Part shown: piece after piece, positions 17,633-25,851 of the stretch
How positions within the stretch are numbered: position 1 is the first letter of the stretch
How the letters are laid out: the number at the start of each line of letters is the position of its first letter
NCBI RefSeq assembly: GCF_000518085.1
Contig: NZ_JACX01000016.1
Span: 1-41,132, forward strand
Origin: Bartonella grahamii ATCC 700132
GTDB lineage: Bacteria > Pseudomonadota > Alphaproteobacteria > Rhizobiales > Rhizobiaceae
Direction of reading: 5' to 3'
DNA: 41,132 nt
The notes under the pieces: model-generated
The model's input: only the letters and a program-made list of their open reading frames with translations
What the model was told of the DNA's origin: nothing
The model's database searches: none
Position numbers and translations under genes: made by a program

Positions 17633-18443
17633 AACCATTCAAGAACGAGACGCTTTACGACATCCTTTCAAACTTAGATAAAACGCAAGCCAGCTTTACA
17701 TTCCACTCAATAAACTAAAAGCCCCCTGCTTATAACCACGCCATCACCCGCCACTCCACCACAATTGACCCCACTCCAAGCAATTGACAATGTCTTTTTT
17801 GAATTTTAACCTTTTTTGTATTAAAGGCAGTTTCCAAACACTTCCAATATACCCCCTTAAAGAATTTCTTCTCATAGCAAACAAACGCTACACGCTTGAG
17901 TCCTCCCACCTCTTTTTTCACATCCCTCCATTATGGATAAAAAGATGACAAAACACGATCCTCAAAAAATATTTTTTGAAAAAAGCTTAAAACATCGCTG
18001 AGCACCTCTGATAAACTATCATCGTCTGTTTTTATTTTTATGAGCTTCAACCATAGCAGCACATAGCCGTATCGGCTCTACCCCACCCCTCAAAGTTGGT
18101 AAAATAGCACTGAAATATTCCCCATGAGACAAAAACTTCAAAGACGCAACGTCAGTTAAACAAACATCCTTGAATAAGAAATATTCCCCTTCAAAGCTCC
18201 TCCAAGCATTCTCGCGAAACATAAAAATCAAGCGATTGCCAATAAACCGTTCTGCGTCACTCAATCACCCACCCCTACTCATATTTTTTGCTTTTTTTAC
18301 TTTGAATAAAGCATTCTATATATCATACAGCCATTTCCAGCAGCCACCAGCAAGATTGTAAAACCATCTTGAAAAAACTTTATGAAAAATAAGAGATTGC
18401 GGTTATTTTATCTCTAGCAGAAACTCTGAAATTGTTTTATATT
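17633..18443. other. Spacer before the 6S RNA gene
   Basis: About 810 bases. One weak frame on the - strand (18,019-18,264, TTG start after a stop codon) gives a product containing GNRLIFMFRENAWRSFEGE and ILPTLRGGVEPIRLCAAMVE. It is not low complexity, but it has no ribosome binding site and no recognised family, so it is not called as a gene. Nothing else stands out. Confidence 0.4.
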
Positions 18444-18616
18444 AAGGAGGGTGTTCTGCGCTTCTCGACAGGAAATAACGTATTCCTGAGACCTTAGTGA
18501 TCTCCAAGGGAGCTGTCCCTGATCAAGCCCGTGGGCTTTTTCATATGGCGCCCACCTATTTGTATAGGTTCCCGGGATCAGCTTTTTCCATCGGCTGTTG
18601 TGGATCACCCTTTTTT
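18444..18616 (+). ncRNA. ssrS: 6S RNA
   Basis: A 173-base segment directed towards ygfA, the usual site of 6S RNA in proteobacteria. Its ends pair: AAGGAGGGTG (18,444-18,453) with CACCCTTTTT near 18,606-18,616. Inside are the typical elements: a CTTCTCGACAGG / CCTGAGACC neighbourhood, a central region ending in AGGGAGCTGTCCCTGATC, and a hairpin AAGCCCGTGGGCTTTT. 6S RNA imitates an open promoter and sequesters sigma-70 RNA polymerase. Boundaries are estimated from pairing; the call rests on position, size and fold. Confidence 0.72.
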
Positions 18617-18751
18617 ACATCAAAATTTTTCCAGATAAAAATTGAGAGCATCCTTTTACATAAGACCAATGACGATACTCTCTTTTCAAGAAATAAAAAT
18701 TACGTTGAGCTTTATTTTATAAAAAAGACAGCACTTACAAAAAAATCCCCT

Positions 18752-19200
18752 CTGTGAATCTGCTTCATCCCTTGGCACGCAAGCAACGCAAAAGCGATTT
18801 GTTGCATCAAGATGCCCTAACACAAGCACGCACATTTTTTCATGAGCACAGCTCTTGTCCAGACAGAGATTTACAAAACGCCAACAATGGATAAAATGCC
18901 AGCATCTTATAAAACAACTGGCGAGACAATGACACATAATCCCCCTGTGAATCTGCTTCATCCCTTCGCACGCAAGCAGCGCAAAAGCAGTTTATCGCAC
19001 CAAGATGCCCTAACACAAGCACGCACATTTTTTCATGAGCACAGCTCTTGTCCACACAGAGATTTACAAAACGTCAACAATAGATAAAATGCCAGCATCT
19101 TATAAAACAATTGGCGAGACAATGACACATAATCCCCCCTGTGAATCTGCTTCATCCCTTCGTACACAGCAGCGCAAAAGCGGTTTATCGCGTCGTGATG
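18752..19200. repeat. Tandem 193/194-bp repeats made from the ygfA 5' end
   Basis: Units begin at 18,752, 18,945 and 19,139 with CTGTGAATCTGCTTCATCCC. The first two units continue into CATTTTTTCATGAGCACAGC and GATAAAATGCCAGCATCTTA before the next begins; the third continues into the real gene. Each upstream unit reads like a shortened, mutated ygfA start (ARKQRKS-x-x-x-HQDAL against RTQQRKSGLSRRDAL). Confidence 0.9.
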
Positions 19201-19727
19201 CTCTTTTAATAGAAGAGCGCGCACTCTTTTCGCAGCGTGCTTGTTGCCACTTTATTGAATACCTTGAAAAAAAGGGAACAGATTTTTCACGCCTCATTTT
19301 AGCAGGCTATTGGCCCATTAAATCGGAAATTGATCCGCGTCCTTTACTGGATGCTGTAGCGTTACGCGGTGGGCATTTAGCCTTACCAGCAGTGCTTGAT
19401 TCCACCACCATGATTTTCCGTGCATTTTCGTCCAGCACGATTTTAGAGCCCATGCGCTTTGGCACCTTTGGTCCAGGTGCAGACAGTAGCGTTGTTGTCC
19501 CCAATAATATTATTGTTCCGCTTTCTGCGTTTGATCGTCAATGTCACCGTCTTGGCTATGGAGGTGGATATTATGACCGTGCGATTGAAGCTCTTGAAAA
19601 ACAAGGACATCAAATGACATTATGGGGCATAGGATTTTCATGTCAGGAGGTTTCCTCTATTCCCGCAGCAGAACATGATCTACAGGTACAGGGAATTTTT
19701 ACAGAAAAAGGTTTCTTAAAATGTTAA
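19122..19727 (+). CDS. ygfA: 5-formyltetrahydrofolate cyclo-ligase
   Basis: About 201 residues. The enzyme converts 5-formyl-THF to 5,10-methenyl-THF using ATP. Family features: basic N-terminus with RKSGLSRRDALLIEER, ILAGYWPIKSEIDPRPLL, PNNIIVPLSAFD and the signature GYGGGYYDR (near 150). The start is uncertain because the 5' end is embedded in tandem repeats. ATG 19,122 (MTHNPP) gives the normal length; ATG 19,089 or 19,035 would add 11 or 29 residues derived from repeat sequence. No good ribosome binding site precedes any of them. It lies behind 6S RNA and directly before the YmdB-like gene, the conserved order. Confidence 0.93.
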   Translation: MTHNPPCESASSLRTQQRKSGLSRRDALLIEERALFSQRACCHFIEYLEKKGTDFSRLILAGYWPIKSEIDPRPLLDAVALRGGHLALPAVLDSTTMIFRAFSSSTILEPMRFGTFGPGADSSVVVPNNIIVPLSAFDRQCHRLGYGGGYYDRAIEALEKQGHQMTLWGIGFSCQEVSSIPAAEHDLQVQGIFTEKGFLKC

Positions 19728-19745
19728 AATGTGATTAAAGCGCCT

Positions 19746-20567
19746 ATGCGCTTTTTATTTTTAGGTGACATTGTTGGTAACACAGGCTGTAAAGCTGTTT
19801 TTGAATACCTTCCTCAACTGATTGAGAAATGGCAGCTTGATTTTGTTGTGGTAAATGGTGAGAATGCCTCTGGTGGTTTTGGTCTCACACAAGAAACATA
19901 TCAAGATCTTTTGATAGCCGGTGTTGATGTTGTCACCACGGGCAATCATGCTTTTTCTCACAAAGAAGCATTGCAATATGCCCATGAGAGTGATCGTTTT
20001 TTACGCCCTGCCAATTTTTCGAAAGAAACTCCCGGAAGAGGTGTTGGTATTTTTACGGCAAAAAATGGCGCCCGTGTTCTTGTCGCCAATCTATTAGGCA
20101 ACGTTTTTATGCCGTGCAAAGTAGAAGATCCATTTGAAACAGCGGAAAATATTCTGCTTGCCTGTTCATTGATGGAGCAAGCCGATACGGTTATTTTTGA
20201 CTTTCACGCAGAAACGACAAGCGAGAAGCAATGTTTTGGCCATTTTCTTGATGGTCGTGTGAGTGTTATCGTTGGCACACATACGCATATTCCCACGGCT
20301 GATGCGCAGATCTTAGAAGGTGGGAGCGCCTATTTAACGGATGCAGGCATGTGTGGAGATTATAATTCATCTCTTGGAATGGATAAAGAAGAACCCTTAC
20401 ACCGTTTTCTTTATAAGACGAAGCAAGATCGTTTTGAACCGGCGTGTGGTCCCGCCACCCTTTGTGGTTTAGCAGTTGAGATTTCAGATCGCACAGGTTT
20501 AGCAGAAAAGGTCTCGGCGGTACGGATTGGTCCTCATTTAAAGCCTGAAGTTCCAGATTTTTGGTAG
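19746..20567 (+). CDS. YmdB/TIGR00282-family metallophosphoesterase
   Basis: A protein of 273 residues. It begins MRFLFLGDIVGNTGCKAV and has the metal-ligand motifs of the family: GDIVG (7-11), VVNGENASGGFGL (about 37-49), TTGNHAF (about 65-71), FHAETTSEK and GTHTHIPTAD (about 175-184), with SYLTDAGMCGDY near 200. Members hydrolyse cyclic nucleotides or act on RNA-related substrates; the one here is untested. The ATG at 19,746 gives the family-typical start; a GTG at 19,731, three bases after the ygfA stop, would add five residues. Closely spaced with ygfA, likely one transcript. Confidence 0.88.
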   Translation: MRFLFLGDIVGNTGCKAVFEYLPQLIEKWQLDFVVVNGENASGGFGLTQETYQDLLIAGVDVVTTGNHAFSHKEALQYAHESDRFLRPANFSKETPGRGVGIFTAKNGARVLVANLLGNVFMPCKVEDPFETAENILLACSLMEQADTVIFDFHAETTSEKQCFGHFLDGRVSVIVGTHTHIPTADAQILEGGSAYLTDAGMCGDYNSSLGMDKEEPLHRFLYKTKQDRFEPACGPATLCGLAVEISDRTGLAEKVSAVRIGPHLKPEVPDFW

Positions 20568-20925
20568 CTTCTTTTAATCCACCCCCTTTGATGATTGCTC
20601 TCCACTGTGCGCCCTTTGGATGATCGCTTTCCAATATTTCCTTTTGAGAACTCTTTTGGCAAGACGATTTTTCAAGCCCTTCCCAAATCCCTAAAAACAC
20701 CGCACCCCTCAATTTGCCTAACACAGCAACTTTTCTAACACAAATAAGTCACCCTTTAAAAAAGGATAAAGGATAAAATTTTTCATGATTTTTAAAATGA
20801 CGAGAAGGTGGTTTCATTGGGACATTTCTGCGGGGGGGGGAGAGAAATGCTAACCCCCTTCTCTAAAAAAGGGTTTATATAATAATTTACTATTTAGCAA
20901 GAGCATCTTTAATTTTTTTTTAATT
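20568..20925. other. Spacer between convergent genes
   Basis: About 360 bases with a run of nine G (20,832-20,840) and a weak GGGGGAGAG / CCCCC pairing beyond it. No gene and no clear terminator. Confidence 0.5.
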
Positions 20926-21279
20926 CTAACGAAAATTTAATCTTAAAATTGCTTTCTGCTTTTTAGGTTTGAGCTCTCTAAAACTTTTCAAAAGGATTTG
21001 CTCTTCTTTACTCGAGATCCTTTCATCACAGGTTGAGGCGTTTTCTTTTGTTGAGAGATCCGTATAGAAAAAGGAACTAGGAACCTCCAGTATATCAGCA
21101 ATTTCTTGTAAACGCCCCGCTCCTATACGATTAGAGCCTTTTTCATATTTTTGGATTTGTTGAAAAGTTACACCTAACTGGCTGCCTAATTGCTTTTGCG
21201 ACATTCCGATCATTGTTCTTTTAAAGCGAATTTTTCTGCCTATCGAAATATCGTTAAAGTGTGGATTTTTAGCTTTCAC
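20926..21279 (-). CDS. XRE-family regulator, Trp-like, unit 6
   Basis: A 117-residue member of the second subfamily in this window: MKAKNPHFNDISIGRKIRFKR, then MSQKQLGSQLGVTFQQIQKYEKG in the helix-turn-helix (about 13-66), a linker with STKENAS and the conserved tail LLKSFRELKPKKQKAI. The GTG start lies behind AGGGGAGCTTGAA, as in its neighbours; the longer frame to 21,507 runs through the leader RNA. It is the third and most downstream copy of the 635-bp array and the most diverged at its C-terminus (LRLNFR instead of LCLIVS) and linker (YTDLSTKENAST). Confidence 0.85.
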   Translation of the reverse strand: MKAKNPHFNDISIGRKIRFKRTMIGMSQKQLGSQLGVTFQQIQKYEKGSNRIGAGRLQEIADILEVPSSFFYTDLSTKENASTCDERISSKEEQILLKSFRELKPKKQKAILRLNFR

Positions 21280-21498
21280 TTCAAGCTCCCCTGCCGGTTG
21301 CGAGCGCCCTCGCATTGGTATTCCGGGAGTTGAAAGAGCTGAAACTTGACTCAGCCTTTTGCTTTTAGTGCTAAAGAGCACCTGGACATAACAAAAGCTC
21401 CCGGAAATCCGGGATATCCATAAAGCTGGATAAATACGTGTCTCAAGTTTCGGGTCTTTCATTCCCTGTCGATCGCTGCGTAGACGACCAAAACATTC
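21280..21498 (-). ncRNA. Brt-like structured leader RNA, unit 6
   Basis: Nearly identical to the unit 7 leader. On the - strand it carries CCCGGATTTCCGGGAG, TTTTGTTATGTCCAGGTGCTC, CTCCCGGAATACC and the GCGAGGGCGCTCGC hairpin, then CCGGCAGGGGAG as ribosome binding site. Confidence 0.72.
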
Positions 21499-21503
21499 TC
21501 TTA

Positions 21504-21532
21504 CCAATAAAGCAATTTCAGGAAATTAGCAA
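21504..21532 (-). promoter_or_regulatory. Promoter of unit 6 with operator-like palindrome
   Basis: On the - strand TTGCTA (21,527-21,532), 17-base spacer, TATTGG (21,504-21,509). The spacer contains the perfect inverted repeat AATTTC-CT-GAAATT. Confidence 0.6.
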
Positions 21533-21557
21533 TAAAATTTAAAATAGTGTTTTTATC

Positions 21558-21914
21558 TCATGAGACAATCAAACACAAAATTGCTTTCTGCTTTTTAGGT
21601 TTGAGCTCTCTAAAACTTTTCAAAAGGATGTGCTCTTCTTTGCTCGAGATCCTTTCATCACAAGGATCCAAGGCGTTTTCTTTTGTTGAGAGATCAGCGT
21701 AAAAAAAGGAACTAGGAACCTCCAGTATATCAGCAATTTCTTGTAAACGCCCTGCCCCTATACGATTAGAGCCTTTTTCATATTTTTGGATTTGTTGAAA
21801 AGTTACACCTAACTGGCTGCCTAATTGCTTTTGCGACATTCCGATCATTGTTCTTTTAAAGCGAATTTTTCTGCCTATCGAAATATCGTTAAAGTGTGGA
21901 TTTTTAGCTTTCAC
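21558..21914 (-). CDS. XRE-family regulator, Trp-like, unit 7
   Basis: A 118-residue protein identical to unit 8 over its whole length and to unit 6 except for the linker and last residues. HTH about 13-66; linker YADLSTKENALDPCDERISSKEEH; tail LLKSFRELKPKKQKAILCLIVS. The GTG start is 635 bp from those of units 6 and 8, so the array arose by recent tandem duplication of a whole leader-gene unit. Confidence 0.85.
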   Translation of the reverse strand: MKAKNPHFNDISIGRKIRFKRTMIGMSQKQLGSQLGVTFQQIQKYEKGSNRIGAGRLQEIADILEVPSSFFYADLSTKENALDPCDERISSKEEHILLKSFRELKPKKQKAILCLIVS

Positions 21915-22133
21915 TTCAAGCTCCCCTGCCGGTTGCGAGCGCCCTCGCATTGGTATTCCGGGAGTTGAAAGAGCTGAAACTTGACTCAGCCTTTTGCTTT
22001 TAGTGCTAAAGAGCACCTGGACATAACAAAAGCTCCCGGAAATCCGGGATATCCATAAAGCTGGATAAATACGTGTCTCAAGTTTCGGGTCTTTCATTCC
22101 CTGTCGATCGCTGCGTAGACGACCAAAACATTC
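21915..22133 (-). ncRNA. Brt-like structured leader RNA, unit 7
   Basis: Same as the unit 6 leader apart from isolated bases. It also has the GTCGATCGCTGCGTAGACGACC stem region close to the promoter, which on the RNA is a TCGTCTACGC loop closed by pairing bases. Confidence 0.72.
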
Positions 22134-22138
22134 TCTTA

Positions 22139-22167
22139 CCAATAAAGCAATTTCAGGAAATTAGCAA
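22139..22167 (-). promoter_or_regulatory. Promoter of unit 7 with operator-like palindrome
   Basis: TTGCTA (22,162-22,167), 17-base spacer with AATTTC-CT-GAAATT, TATTGG (22,139-22,144), same as unit 6. Confidence 0.6.
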
Positions 22168-22192
22168 TAAAATTTAAAATAGTGTTTTTATC

Positions 22193-22549
22193 TCATGAGA
22201 CAATCAAACACAAAATTGCTTTCTGCTTTTTAGGTTTGAGCTCTCTAAAACTTTTCAAAAGGATGTGCTCTTCTTTGCTCGAGATCCTTTCATCACAAGG
22301 ATCCAAGGCGTTTTCTTTTGTTGAGAGATCAGCGTAAAAAAAGGAACTAGGAACCTCCAGTATATCAGCAATTTCTTGTAAACGCCCTGCCCCTATACGA
22401 TTAGAGCCTTTTTCATATTTTTGGATTTGTTGAAAAGTCACACCTAACTGGCTGCCTAATTGCTTTTGCGACATTCCGATCATTGTTCTTTTAAAGCGAA
22501 TTTTTCTGCCTATCGAAATGTCGTTAAAGTGTGGATTTTTAGCTTTCAC
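22193..22549 (-). CDS. XRE-family regulator, Trp-like, unit 8
   Basis: 118 residues, same protein as unit 7. Its leader, however, is of the type found in units 4, 5 and 9 rather than 6 and 7 (ends in AGTACTTTCAGACTCCCGG on the - strand), which makes it the likely founder of the array, with units 6 and 7 carrying a derived leader. GTG start behind GGGGAGCTGGAA. Confidence 0.85.
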   Translation of the reverse strand: MKAKNPHFNDISIGRKIRFKRTMIGMSQKQLGSQLGVTFQQIQKYEKGSNRIGAGRLQEIADILEVPSSFFYADLSTKENALDPCDERISSKEEHILLKSFRELKPKKQKAILCLIVS

Positions 22550-22770
22550 TTCCAGCTCCCCTGCCGGTTGCGAGCGCCCTCGCATTGGTATTCCGGGAGT
22601 CTGAAAGTACTGAGTTCAGTCAGCTTTTTTTGCTTTTAGTGCTCATCGCACCTGGACATAGCAAAAACTCCCGGAATTCCGGGATACCCACAAAAGTAGG
22701 CTAATCTTATGTACTGAACTTTAGGGCTTTCAGACCCTACTGATCGTTGCGTAGACGACCAAAGTTACCC
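22550..22770 (-). ncRNA. Brt-like structured leader RNA, unit 8
   Basis: The clearest copy. On the - strand the perfect palindrome CCCGGAATTCCGGG can close on itself, or its right arm can pair with CTCCCGGAAT 70 bases later. A TGGTCG-N8-CGATCA stem near the 5' end replaces TTGATCG-N9-CGATCAA of unit 2 with a G-U pair, so pairing is kept despite sequence change. Confidence 0.75.
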
Positions 22771-22775
22771 TTTAA

Positions 22776-22804
22776 AGTATAAAGTAATTTCAGGAAATTG
22801 GCAA
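22776..22804 (-). promoter_or_regulatory. Promoter of unit 8 with operator-like palindrome
   Basis: TTGCCA (22,799-22,804), 17 bases with AATTTC-CT-GAAATT, TATACT (22,776-22,781): the best -35/-10 match of all units. Confidence 0.7.
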
Positions 22805-22910
22805 TAAAATTTAAAAATAGTATTTGTTTTATGAACCCCACCTCTCATTTTTGATTAAATTATGTGTGAACGAAGTGAGCGCTATTTACTTAAAAATTAT
22901 AAGATCATAA

Positions 22911-23288
22911 TCAAGAGATGCTAGACGTATTAGCTGGTAGTAAAAGCCTTTCATAGACATCATGAGCAAACAAGCAAAGAAATATCATGATGATACCACC
23001 AATAACCATTGCTGTTTGGTGTTCATAGGGTGCTGCTCCTGCCGTGTATCCAAAAAAAAAAGAAAAAATAGGAATAAAGCTATTCCACCAGCAAAGAAGT
23101 TTAAGAAGGCAAAAACTGGTTTACGAATGAATAATAAAATAAGGAAGATTGCGTAAAGCAACTTTTTAAATATCGCAGCCAATATTCTACGTATTATCTT
23201 GAACACCCCACGCATTATAATTGATAAGATACTCTTTTTATGTCTTGATTTTTTTGGTATTTGTCTTCTTAGTAGAAAGATTGCTCAT
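22911..23288 (-). pseudogene. Small membrane protein, frame broken at two homopolymers
   Basis: Three overlapping frames form one sensible product. ATG 23,288, behind GGGGGAG, reads MSNLSTKKTNTKK and then leaves the frame at a run of seven A (23,249-23,255 as T on the + strand). The next frame reads MRGVFKIIRRILAAIFKKLLYAIFLILLF…FAGGIALFLFF and shifts at ten T (- strand; 23,052-23,061). The third frame continues GYTAGAAPYEHQTAMVIGG and IIMIFLCLFAHDVYERLLLP to TGA at 22,911. One base less in the first run and one more in the second gives a protein of about 125 residues: basic N-terminus, three hydrophobic segments. Same strand as and 120 bp behind the coupling-protein gene. Could be decayed, phase-variable or a sequencing error. 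Family not recognised. Confidence 0.6.
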
Positions 23289-23407
23289 GACTCCCCCATT
23301 TTCAAGCCACTGTACTATAAAAATGTACTATAAAAATAATTTATCTCTAATTATATCATCGAAAAATACAACAATATTTTATTCATTTGAACTAAAAAAC
23401 AGGTGCT

Positions 23408-25318
23408 TTATTGAGAAGAAAAGCTATTTTCATTAACAAGAGCCCTTAAATCCTTACGTCTAAAATAGATAGAGCGTCCACAACGGATAGGTGGTTGCCC
23501 TTGTATAAGAATAATCTGTTCGTCTTTTCGCATTTCTTGTGTTATTTCATGTGGATATATTAAAGGTCTATGCTGGGTGCTTATATTTTCTGACCCTCTT
23601 GTATGGAATCCTCCTAGAGGTTTGCTTGAATCTTTCACTTCAATGGTCATTTGACCACATGCCTTAGATATATTTTCAGCAGTTTTAATATCTTTTATTG
23701 CAGCATAGCTTACAAAAGCACAATTTTCAAACCATGTCATAACGCCTGACGAACCGAAATAGCGTTCTATTTGATCTACAGACTTGTAAAAAAGCATGAG
23801 AGATATACCATATTTGTGTCCATGATCACGTGCTTCTTCTAAAATGTTCATATATCCTAAAAGATCAGCATTATCTAAAATAAAGAGCGCTCTTTTTGCA
23901 TAATTACCATTAGCGGCTTCCATAGCTTTGAGAAAAGAGCCAACAAGGATACGCCCAACAGCTGGATAAGATTTTAAAATTTTTGAGGGGATATTTAGAA
24001 AAATATCAATATTTCCCTTTGTTATATCGGTAGTTTTAAAATCATGACCACTAATAAGATCTGCATAGTTAGAGAGTGAAAGCCATTGTATATCTTTTGC
24101 AGCAGTAGCATAGACACCTGAGAAAGTTTGTTCAACCATGTTTGTAAAAACGCCAAGGGTTTCACGAATAAATTGCGATGAAGAATTTGATCGTATAGAT
24201 TGCAATTTTCCAATCACAGAGGGTTCTGGCATTGACATGATCGTGTGAAGGGTTTTTAAGTTTTTTTCCTTTACTGTGTATTCATCAGAAAAGACAATAT
24301 GCGCAAGAAGCCCTGTTAACAAATTATGTGCGTGTGATGTAGAAAATTGATCTGTTGAAGTTAATTTGTCGTTTTCAGAAAGAAGGAGTCTAGCAACTTC
24401 AACCAAACCCGCTTCTCTTTCATAAAGGGAGAGATTTTCATCTAATAGCCAATCTAAAGGGTTAAAAGTTTTTGTTGAAGAACCATGAGGGTCAAGAACG
24501 TATACTTCTCTTTTTGACAGCTCCCTTGTTTTTTTTACCATTGGAGCGATTTCAGTTGAAGGATCAAAAACGACCAGTGGACCGGAATATTTGAGACAAG
24601 TTGGAATAACATTACTGGTTGTTTTATAACCACCAGAACCAGCAAAAAATAACATATGGATTGAATCAAAATCCAGTTTATATGTCAACAATGGCTGGCG
24701 ACCACCTTTTCCCCATGTTGTTTTGTCTTTAGGATCAAATTTGACATCTTTAACAATATCTTCGTCAACTCTATAGCGCTCTCCTATGACGACTTCGCCA
24801 TCACTTGGAAAAATCTTTTCAAGGCGTTTCATACTCATCCATTGAACACCACCAAAGATTGTATTTTTTGAATTTTTCAAAGGCGATACTTTTGCCAAAG
24901 AAAGATTCATAGTGTAACCAAGGATAATAACGCCAATAACAACACCCCATAAAACCATCCTATCAAAGAAAGGAAGAACATCCGCCCATGTCATATTATC
25001 TTGACCTATATAGGGACTAAGTCTGATATATTCATTTGCACTATAATAAGTTGCAAACAAACCAAAGATGATCATGGACGAAATAGTGATATTTTTTCTG
25101 GTATGCCTTTTTTGTAATAAGATGAATGAAGAACATGAAAGTGCAATAAGGATTAAAATATCCAGTGGCTTTGATCTTACAAACCAATAAGCATCAGGCG
25201 TCGTGCCATTTTCTGTAATGTTATTGATGGTTATATTGACCAAAAAAGCTACAATGATTGAAAAGATGAGTGGTAATGCTAAAAATATAATCTGTTTTTT
25301 GTCTAATTTATTGACCAT
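23408..25318 (-). CDS. virD4: VirD4/TraG-family type IV secretion coupling protein
   Basis: A 636-residue inner-membrane ATPase that brings substrates to a type IV secretion channel. Hydrophobic segments at about 8-32, 53-70, 80-95 and 120-137 precede the cytoplasmic part. The Walker A variant AGSGGYKTTS (226-235) followed by NVIPTCLKYSGPLVVFDPSTE is the TraG/VirD4 form. Walker B reads ALFILDNADLLGYM (477-490), with asparagine at 483 where family members have glutamate. ILEEARDHGHKYGISLMLFYKS is also conserved. ATG start directly behind GGGGGGAAA. No virB genes lie within the window, so it is either an orphan or separated from its channel genes. Could be the conjugative TraG rather than the effector-delivering VirD4. 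Confidence 0.85.
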   Translation of the reverse strand: MVNKLDKKQIIFLALPLIFSIIVAFLVNITINNITENGTTPDAYWFVRSKPLDILILIALSCSSFILLQKRHTRKNITISSMIIFGLFATYYSANEYIRLSPYIGQDNMTWADVLPFFDRMVLWGVVIGVIILGYTMNLSLAKVSPLKNSKNTIFGGVQWMSMKRLEKIFPSDGEVVIGERYRVDEDIVKDVKFDPKDKTTWGKGGRQPLLTYKLDFDSIHMLFFAGSGGYKTTSNVIPTCLKYSGPLVVFDPSTEIAPMVKKTRELSKREVYVLDPHGSSTKTFNPLDWLLDENLSLYEREAGLVEVARLLLSENDKLTSTDQFSTSHAHNLLTGLLAHIVFSDEYTVKEKNLKTLHTIMSMPEPSVIGKLQSIRSNSSSQFIRETLGVFTNMVEQTFSGVYATAAKDIQWLSLSNYADLISGHDFKTTDITKGNIDIFLNIPSKILKSYPAVGRILVGSFLKAMEAANGNYAKRALFILDNADLLGYMNILEEARDHGHKYGISLMLFYKSVDQIERYFGSSGVMTWFENCAFVSYAAIKDIKTAENISKACGQMTIEVKDSSKPLGGFHTRGSENISTQHRPLIYPHEITQEMRKDEQIILIQGQPPIRCGRSIYFRRKDLRALVNENSFSSQ

Positions 25319-25851
25319 TTTCCCCCCGACATATCAGAAAAGTCTTCTCTTCCTATTTTTTCGCAATCTTTGTATTTTTTGAATTTTTATCAAGTTTTGA
25401 AACGTAAAGCAAGCCTCTTCAGATAAAAGACTTATCTGCCTCTCTAAGACGGGCTTTTATAAAAAGCTCCCCTAAACTAATTTTTTCAAGAATTTTTCCA
25501 AAGTTTCTTTGATGCTTCACGCGCTATTTAAATTTCTTACTTAACTCTTTTACTAAACTGTATACGCTTCTTAACAGAAAAAACCCAATAACAATACGCA
25601 TTAGGGTTCACTGAAAAAAGCGCGGTTTATCATATTTTGCCGTAAAACATTGTTGTTTAGAGCAGTGATATAAGGCATGTAAAACTTTACACATTAAGTG
25701 TTTTTAGAGTGTGTAATAAATGGGCATGGCTTGCCCCGTAGAGCCTTTTTAAAGTGAACCACATGAGTTGGTTAGGAGTAGGTCAAACCCCCCCGTCGAC
25801 AGAAAGCCAAACTGTTTACAAAACAGCCCTTAAGTCAGGAATATGCATCCT
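25319..25851. other. Spacer upstream of the coupling-protein gene
   Basis: About 530 bases between two - strand genes. It must include the promoter of the coupling-protein gene, but no convincing motif was found. No open frame of note. Confidence 0.5.

Noticed and set aside
18842-19087. 81-codon frame upstream of ygfA as a separate gene
   Set aside because: It is built from the tandem repeat units and mirrors the ygfA start; taken as duplicated noncoding sequence.
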